From Flavobacterium sp. UBA7665 (GTDB lineage Bacteria > Bacteroidota > Bacteroidia > Flavobacteriales > Flavobacteriaceae), in NCBI GenBank assembly GCA_002483285.1, contig DLHP01000043.1, forward strand, positions 124,001 through 188,000: a stretch of DNA of 64,000 bases, given 5' to 3'. Of the stretch, positions 60,179 through 64,000 are shown in pieces. Position 1 is the stretch's first letter, and each line of letters starts with the position of its first letter. Under the pieces are notes generated by a model. That model was not told the DNA's origin, ran no database searches, and was given only the letters and a program-made list of their open reading frames with translations. Both the position numbers and the translations under genes were made by a program.

Positions 60179-60925
60179 GTATTGAAACCGCAGCAATTGT
60201 GCATGGATCACGCTTCGGGTTTTTTCTTTCAGCGCCTTGATGTCTTTCTTGTCTTCTACCGCCATGCCTTTGGTTTCAATAATTTGGTGCACCTTGACGC
60301 GCATGATTCCCGGGCTTCCGCTTAAAAAAGTATACGAAAACCTTTCCTTGTTGTCGGCAAAAGTCATCGGCACTATGGGCAATTCGTGGTCAATGGCCAG
60401 TCGAAAAGCACCGTCCTTGAATTCATCCAGCAAAACCGATTCGTCGTCGGGCACGCCGCCTTCGGGAAAAATACAAATGCTGAGTCCTTGGTCTATGCGT
60501 TTTTGCGCGCGGTTAAAAACCTCCATCCTACTTTTAGAACTTTTCCGGTCCACCAAAATACAGGTGCGTTTGTAGAAAAACCCAAACAATGGGATCTTCA
60601 CGAGCTCCATTTTTCCCACAAAAACAAACGGATGCCGCTCTACGGCCAGCATCAACATAATATCAGCCATCGAGGTGTGGTTGGCCACAAACATATAACT
60701 TCTCTTGGGGTCGAGCGCTTCTTCGCGATCCACCACATAATAAAATCCACAGGTAAACAGGATGAATTTGGCCCAAATGCGCGCCATGACAAAAAAGTAC
60801 GGGTACCATTCTTCCTTAAGGATAGAAATAACTAAAAATGGTAGCATGGCCAGGATTGGGATGGCCATCATCAGGTAAAACCACACACGCCAAACCACCC
60901 AAAAGATAATCTTGAAAATTCTCAT
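60158..60925 (-). CDS. lysophospholipid acyltransferase (PlsC family), second copy
   Basis: 255 residues from the ATG at 60925 (MRIFKIIFWVVWRVWF). The HX4D motif is in VANHTSMADIMLML and the FPEG motif in CIFPEGGVPDDESVLLDEFK. Two hydrophobic segments at the N-terminus. It is distinct from the PlsC at 55002 and has FPEGG where the other has FPEGT, so the substrate may differ. Its last codons lie within the terminator of the convergent gene. Confidence 0.9.
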   Translation of the reverse strand: MRIFKIIFWVVWRVWFYLMMAIPILAMLPFLVISILKEEWYPYFFVMARIWAKFILFTCGFYYVVDREEALDPKRSYMFVANHTSMADIMLMLAVERHPFVFVGKMELVKIPLFGFFYKRTCILVDRKSSKSRMEVFNRAQKRIDQGLSICIFPEGGVPDDESVLLDEFKDGAFRLAIDHELPIVPMTFADNKERFSYTFLSGSPGIMRVKVHQIIETKGMAVEDKKDIKALKEKTRSVIHAQLLRFQYKKKSTR

Positions 60926-60982
60926 GTCCCAAAAATACACAAACCCAACCGATTTTGGCCAAAAGAATCCGTTAAGAAAAAG

Positions 60983-61120
60983 TGGGGCGTGCCACCGGCT
61001 TCGTGCCTCGCCGCTGTCGCGCTGTGCGTTGCAATCTTTTTATTTTAAACCGCTTGTGGCGTGTCGGGAAAATCCAATCTAAAAATAAAAAGGATTTCCA
61101 CTGCCATCGCTCACGCGGGC
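60983..61120. repeat. intergenic palindromic repeat, copy 5
   Basis: GTGGGGCGTGCCACC at the left; core arms GCAATCTTTTTATTTT (about 61031-61046) and AAAAATAAAAAGGATTTCCA (about 61081-61100), then CTGCCATCGCTCACGCGGGC at the right. The 600-base gap to trpS also holds TTTTTGTAGGGATGCAACCG at 61329, similar to a segment at 38780; I see no gene in it. Confidence 0.72.
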
Positions 61121-61544
61121 ATCCAACACAAGTCATGTATCGTGTCAATTTCCCAACGCTCCATCTGGCTCCATGCCAAAAAAATTTTACTGGACCGTTT
61201 TTGGGGCATGACGGGAATTGTTCACGCGGACAGCTCTCATCAGAAAAGGTTCTGGATTAATTTCAAAGCACAGGATTTTTAATTTAACAAAACATGCAGA
61301 ATTCCCGCATTTCGAAATCAACGAAATTTTTGTAGGGATGCAACCGCCCCTTCCCTGAAGGTAAAATACTATTTTTTTCATCGCCGGCCTTGCTGAAAAA
61401 CTACACGTTATGTTAAACTTCGTTAGCGCGCTCTTTTCGTCAAACCGCGATACTCTAAGCATGGGAATCGCGCAACTCTATTTCAAAAAAAGTTTCAAAA
61501 TGTTCCAAAATCTTTGCGAACTTTGCCGCTTATAAAAACAAGCC

Positions 61545-62540
61545 ATGTCAAAAATCTTAACCGGAATCCAAAGCACAGGAACACCGCATTTGGGCAACCT
61601 GCTCGGCGCGATCATTCCAGCCATCGAACTGTCGAACAAACCAGAAAATGAATCGTTTCTTTTCATCGCCGATCTGCATTCGGTGACCCAGATCAAAAAC
61701 GGTGATTTGCTGCGTACGAACACCTACAGCACCGCGGCAACCTGGCTTGCTTTTGGACTCGATATTGACAAGGTGGTTTTTTACCGCCAATCAGACGTGC
61801 CACAAACCGCAGAATTGTCGTGGTATTTGAGTTGTTTCTTTCCGTTCCAACGGCTTACTTTGGCGCATTCGTTCAAGGACAAGGCAGACCGTCTCGACGA
61901 CGTGAACGCGGGTTTGTTTAGCTACCCGATGCTCATGGCTGCCGACATCTTATTGTATGACGCCGAGTTCGTGCCAGTTGGCAAAGACCAATTGCAGCAT
62001 ATCGAGATTACGCGCGACGTGGCTTCGCGTTTCAACCACCAAATGGGCGAAACCTTTGTACTGCCCGAGCCTTTCACAAGAGAAGACACCAAACTCGTTC
62101 CCGGCACCAACGGCGGCAAGATGAGCAAATCGGCCAACAACATCATCAATATTTTTCTCGATGACAAGGCGTTGCGCAAACAGGTCATGTCTATAGAAAC
62201 CGACAGCACACCGCTCGAAGAACCTAAAAACACCGAAACCTGCAAGATTTTCGCGATCTACAAACTACTCGCCGATGAATCGCAAATCGCAACCATGACC
62301 GAGCATTACAAAAACGTCAATCGCGATTTTGGATACGGTCATGCCAAACAAGCCTTGTTTGAACTGATTACCGAGAAGTTCAAAACCGAGCGCGAAAAGT
62401 ACAATTACTATATGGCCAACCTTACAGAAGTCGATAAAGCCTTATTTGCCGGTGCAGAAAAAGCCCGCGCGATTGCGAACGGTGTTATGGCCAGGGTTCG
62501 CGCCAAGCTGGGTTTCGAGAATAGTTACCCGAGGCCATAG
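61545..62540 (+). CDS. trpS: tryptophan--tRNA ligase
   Basis: 331 residues, the usual length. Class I motifs: TGTPHLGNLLGA in the place of HIGH, and GGKMSKSANN for KMSKS. AHSFKDKADRLDDVNAGLFS, YPMLMAADILLYDAEFVPVG and KDQLQHIEITRDVASRFN are typical of TrpS. It charges tRNA-Trp. It is convergent with dprA, seventeen bases apart. Confidence 0.96.
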   Translation: MSKILTGIQSTGTPHLGNLLGAIIPAIELSNKPENESFLFIADLHSVTQIKNGDLLRTNTYSTAATWLAFGLDIDKVVFYRQSDVPQTAELSWYLSCFFPFQRLTLAHSFKDKADRLDDVNAGLFSYPMLMAADILLYDAEFVPVGKDQLQHIEITRDVASRFNHQMGETFVLPEPFTREDTKLVPGTNGGKMSKSANNIINIFLDDKALRKQVMSIETDSTPLEEPKNTETCKIFAIYKLLADESQIATMTEHYKNVNRDFGYGHAKQALFELITEKFKTEREKYNYYMANLTEVDKALFAGAEKARAIANGVMARVRAKLGFENSYPRP

Positions 62541-62556
62541 GCCGAACTGAGCGAAG

Positions 62557-63654
62557 CTATATTGCCTCGAACAATTTGCCCGGCAATGGCCTAACCACAC
62601 CTTTAAGTTCCATATTAAGCAATAACGGCGCGGTTTTAAATACCGGTAAACCGCAGGCAATGGCAATACTGTCTAGTAATTCTTTGCCGTTTTGCGAAAG
62701 AAAATCATACACTTTTTGTTCGTCTTCTTCGAGCGAAACAAACAACTGCTTCTGTATGGGTTGGGCCGAAGGTTTTAGATCCCAGTTCAGGTGGTATACC
62801 AAATCGGCAGCGCTGGTGAGCAACTGTGCGCGTTGGGTCTTGATTAGGTTATTGCATCCCTGGCTGTAAAGGTCAGAAACACGACCGGGAACCGCAAAAA
62901 CCTCGCGGTCGTAATCCCTGGCCATGTTTGCTGTAATCAGCGAGCCGCCTTTATCGGCCGATTCAATGACGACCGTGGCTTCTGAAATTCCGGCAACAAC
63001 GCGGTTGCGGCGTACAAAGTGCATCTTGTCGGTCACCGACGAACTCCAGAATTCGGTCATGAAACCGCCGTTTTCCTTGATGCGATTGACAAACTTCTGG
63101 TGCGACTTGGGATAAATCTGGTTGAGTCCTTGTGCCACTACAGCTATGGTTTGCAGGTTGTTTTCTATCGCGGCTTGGTGCGCAACGATGTCTACACCGT
63201 AGGCAAATCCGCTGACGATAATCGGGTCGAGCGGCGCGAGTTCGGCAATGAGTTTTTTGCAAGCTTCGGCTCCGTGCGGCGTGACCTGTCGTGTGCCTAC
63301 GACGCTGATCATCTTGCGGTTTTTGAGGTTGATGTTTCCTGCAGAGAACAATAAAACCGGTCCGTCTATACAATGTTTGAGGCGTTCGGGATAATCGGTG
63401 TCGAGAAAATAAGAGACTTCGATAGGATGGTTTTCTATAAACCGCAATTCGGCTTCGGCTTTCTCAAAAACAGTCTTATCTTTGAGCGCCGCAACCAGCA
63501 CCGATCCGATGCCGATGGCTTGCAGTTCTCTGCCTTTGGTTTTGAATATAGACGAGGGTTCTGGGTAGTGGCTGAGCAGTTTTTTGGCGGTGATGTCTCC
63601 AATTCCTTCTACCTGCAACAAGGCTAAAACATAAAATAAATCTTCGTGGCGCAT
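62557..63654 (-). CDS. dprA: DprA DNA-processing protein
   Basis: 365 residues from the ATG at 63654 (MRHEDLFYVLALLQ); an in-frame TTG three codons upstream is less likely. A helix-hairpin-helix region (VEGIGDITAKKLLSHYPEPS) precedes the Rossmann domain (ISVVGTRQVTPHGAEACKKL, IVSGFAYGVDIVAHQAAI, AVVAQGLNQIYPKSHQ, FVRRNRVVAGIS) and a C-terminal winged-helix-like part. It loads RecA onto incoming single-stranded DNA in natural transformation. No com genes are nearby. Confidence 0.94.
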   Translation of the reverse strand: MRHEDLFYVLALLQVEGIGDITAKKLLSHYPEPSSIFKTKGRELQAIGIGSVLVAALKDKTVFEKAEAELRFIENHPIEVSYFLDTDYPERLKHCIDGPVLLFSAGNINLKNRKMISVVGTRQVTPHGAEACKKLIAELAPLDPIIVSGFAYGVDIVAHQAAIENNLQTIAVVAQGLNQIYPKSHQKFVNRIKENGGFMTEFWSSSVTDKMHFVRRNRVVAGISEATVVIESADKGGSLITANMARDYDREVFAVPGRVSDLYSQGCNNLIKTQRAQLLTSAADLVYHLNWDLKPSAQPIQKQLFVSLEEDEQKVYDFLSQNGKELLDSIAIACGLPVFKTAPLLLNMELKGVVRPLPGKLFEAI

Positions 63655-63722
63655 ACTAAACAATTGAGCGTGAAAAGTATAAATTTTTTGGATTGATTGT
63701 TAATAAAAATTGTGAATAAAAT

Positions 63723-63752
63723 TTTGAAACCGAGCCTCAATGTATAACTTTG
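63723..63752 (+). promoter_or_regulatory. promoter of the HU-CCDC81 gene
   Basis: TTTG (63723-63726), 18-nt spacer, TAACTTTG (63745-63752), exact consensus. The ATG follows only five bases later, so the mRNA could have almost no leader. Confidence 0.65.
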
Positions 63753-63757
63753 TTTCT

Positions 63758-64000
63758 ATGAAGATTGAACAATACATTTCGCAACTTTTATACAGACACC
63801 AATGTGTAACGGTTCCGGGCTTTGGCGCTTTTTTGACTGAAATCCAGTCGGCGCATTTGCATGAAAGCACCAATTCATTTTATCCTCCCAAGAAAGTAAT
63901 TTCTTTCAATTCACATTTAAAGAACAACGACGGACTGCTCGCCAACCATATCGCACAGATTGAAAAAACCGACTACGAAACCTCGGTCGCCGCAATAGAA
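63758..64000 (+). CDS. HU-CCDC81 domain protein, likely with SPOR domain (3' end outside window)
   Basis: 81 codons are visible: MKIEQYISQLLYRHQCVTVP, GFGAFLTEIQSAHLHES, VISFNSHLKNNDGLLANHIA. This is the N-terminal HU-CCDC81 domain of Bacteroidota proteins that usually continue into a membrane segment and a C-terminal peptidoglycan-binding SPOR domain. The open frame runs off the window. It starts divergently from dprA, 103 bases away. Confidence 0.85.
   Translation, partial: MKIEQYISQLLYRHQCVTVPGFGAFLTEIQSAHLHESTNSFYPPKKVISFNSHLKNNDGLLANHIAQIEKTDYETSVAAIE

Noticed and set aside
60982..61462. Two short open frames (60982-61260 plus, 61187-61462 minus) before trpS
   Set aside because: They run through the intergenic palindrome, have atypical composition and match nothing I know.
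1..64000. tRNA or rRNA genes
   Set aside because: I found no T-arm/anticodon-arm combination or rRNA-like sequence in any gap; short gaps make a missed tRNA unlikely, but I could not run a covariance search.

Overview
The window comes from the chromosome of a Flavobacteriaceae member (Bacteroidota), close to Flavobacterium but richer in G+C than most of that genus. The signs are GldH directly after RicT, three proteins with type IX secretion (T9SS) C-terminal sorting domains, a DUF4421 barrel, an HU-CCDC81 protein, promoters of the form TTTG-N16-21-TAnnTTTG, and few Shine-Dalgarno sequences. I see no tRNA, rRNA, CRISPR array or prophage. One tyrosine recombinase is the only mobility gene.

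Layout. 0-8 kb: peptidases (partial M28 membrane peptidase, S9, M13), an NAD(P)-binding protein and a SCO copper chaperone. 8-16 kb: a metal island with feoA-feoB plus a 40-residue FeoB-associated protein, a DtxR/MntR-type repressor, an MntH transporter fused to a UspA domain, and a divergent TonB-dependent receptor. 16-19.5 kb: a bacilliredoxin, then a tight trhO-trhP-ferredoxin operon for wobble-uridine hydroxylation of tRNA; the TrhO here carries a C-terminal domain copied from the TrhP/U32 family. 19.7-26 kb: ricT-gldH-PBP1A and a 3-oxoacid CoA-transferase pair. 26-33 kb: two tandem paralogous T9SS cargo proteins, a SpmAB-like membrane protein and a large T9SS subtilisin. 33-38 kb: exonuclease, recombinase, VOC protein, DUF4199 protein, a membrane-tethered LuxR regulator, a serine hydrolase and an alkyltransferase.

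38-51 kb is a haem supercluster. hemA, hemC, hemD, hemE, hemF and hemB run leftward with a GNAT protein and a DUF4421 barrel among them; an AraC regulator, hemH and a HemJ-type oxidase run rightward, followed by an orphan histidine kinase. Every step from glutamyl-tRNA to protohaem is present except HemL.

51-64 kb: enoyl-CoA hydratase, an unrecognised secreted protein, HD hydrolase, acyl-ACP desaturase with PlsC, recA, a small lipoprotein, an ECF sigma factor overlapping a protein that appears to span both membranes (cytoplasmic N-terminus, one inner-membrane helix, long Asn/Lys-rich linker, outer-membrane barrel), a second PlsC, trpS, dprA and the start of an HU-CCDC81 protein.

The most interesting systems are (1) the TrhO with a U32-type C-terminal domain next to TrhP, (2) the ECF sigma/dual-membrane anti-sigma pair, (3) the divergent metal-transport control region, and (4) a family of intergenic palindromes seen in at least six gaps. 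All calls come from reading the sequence; no database search was run.
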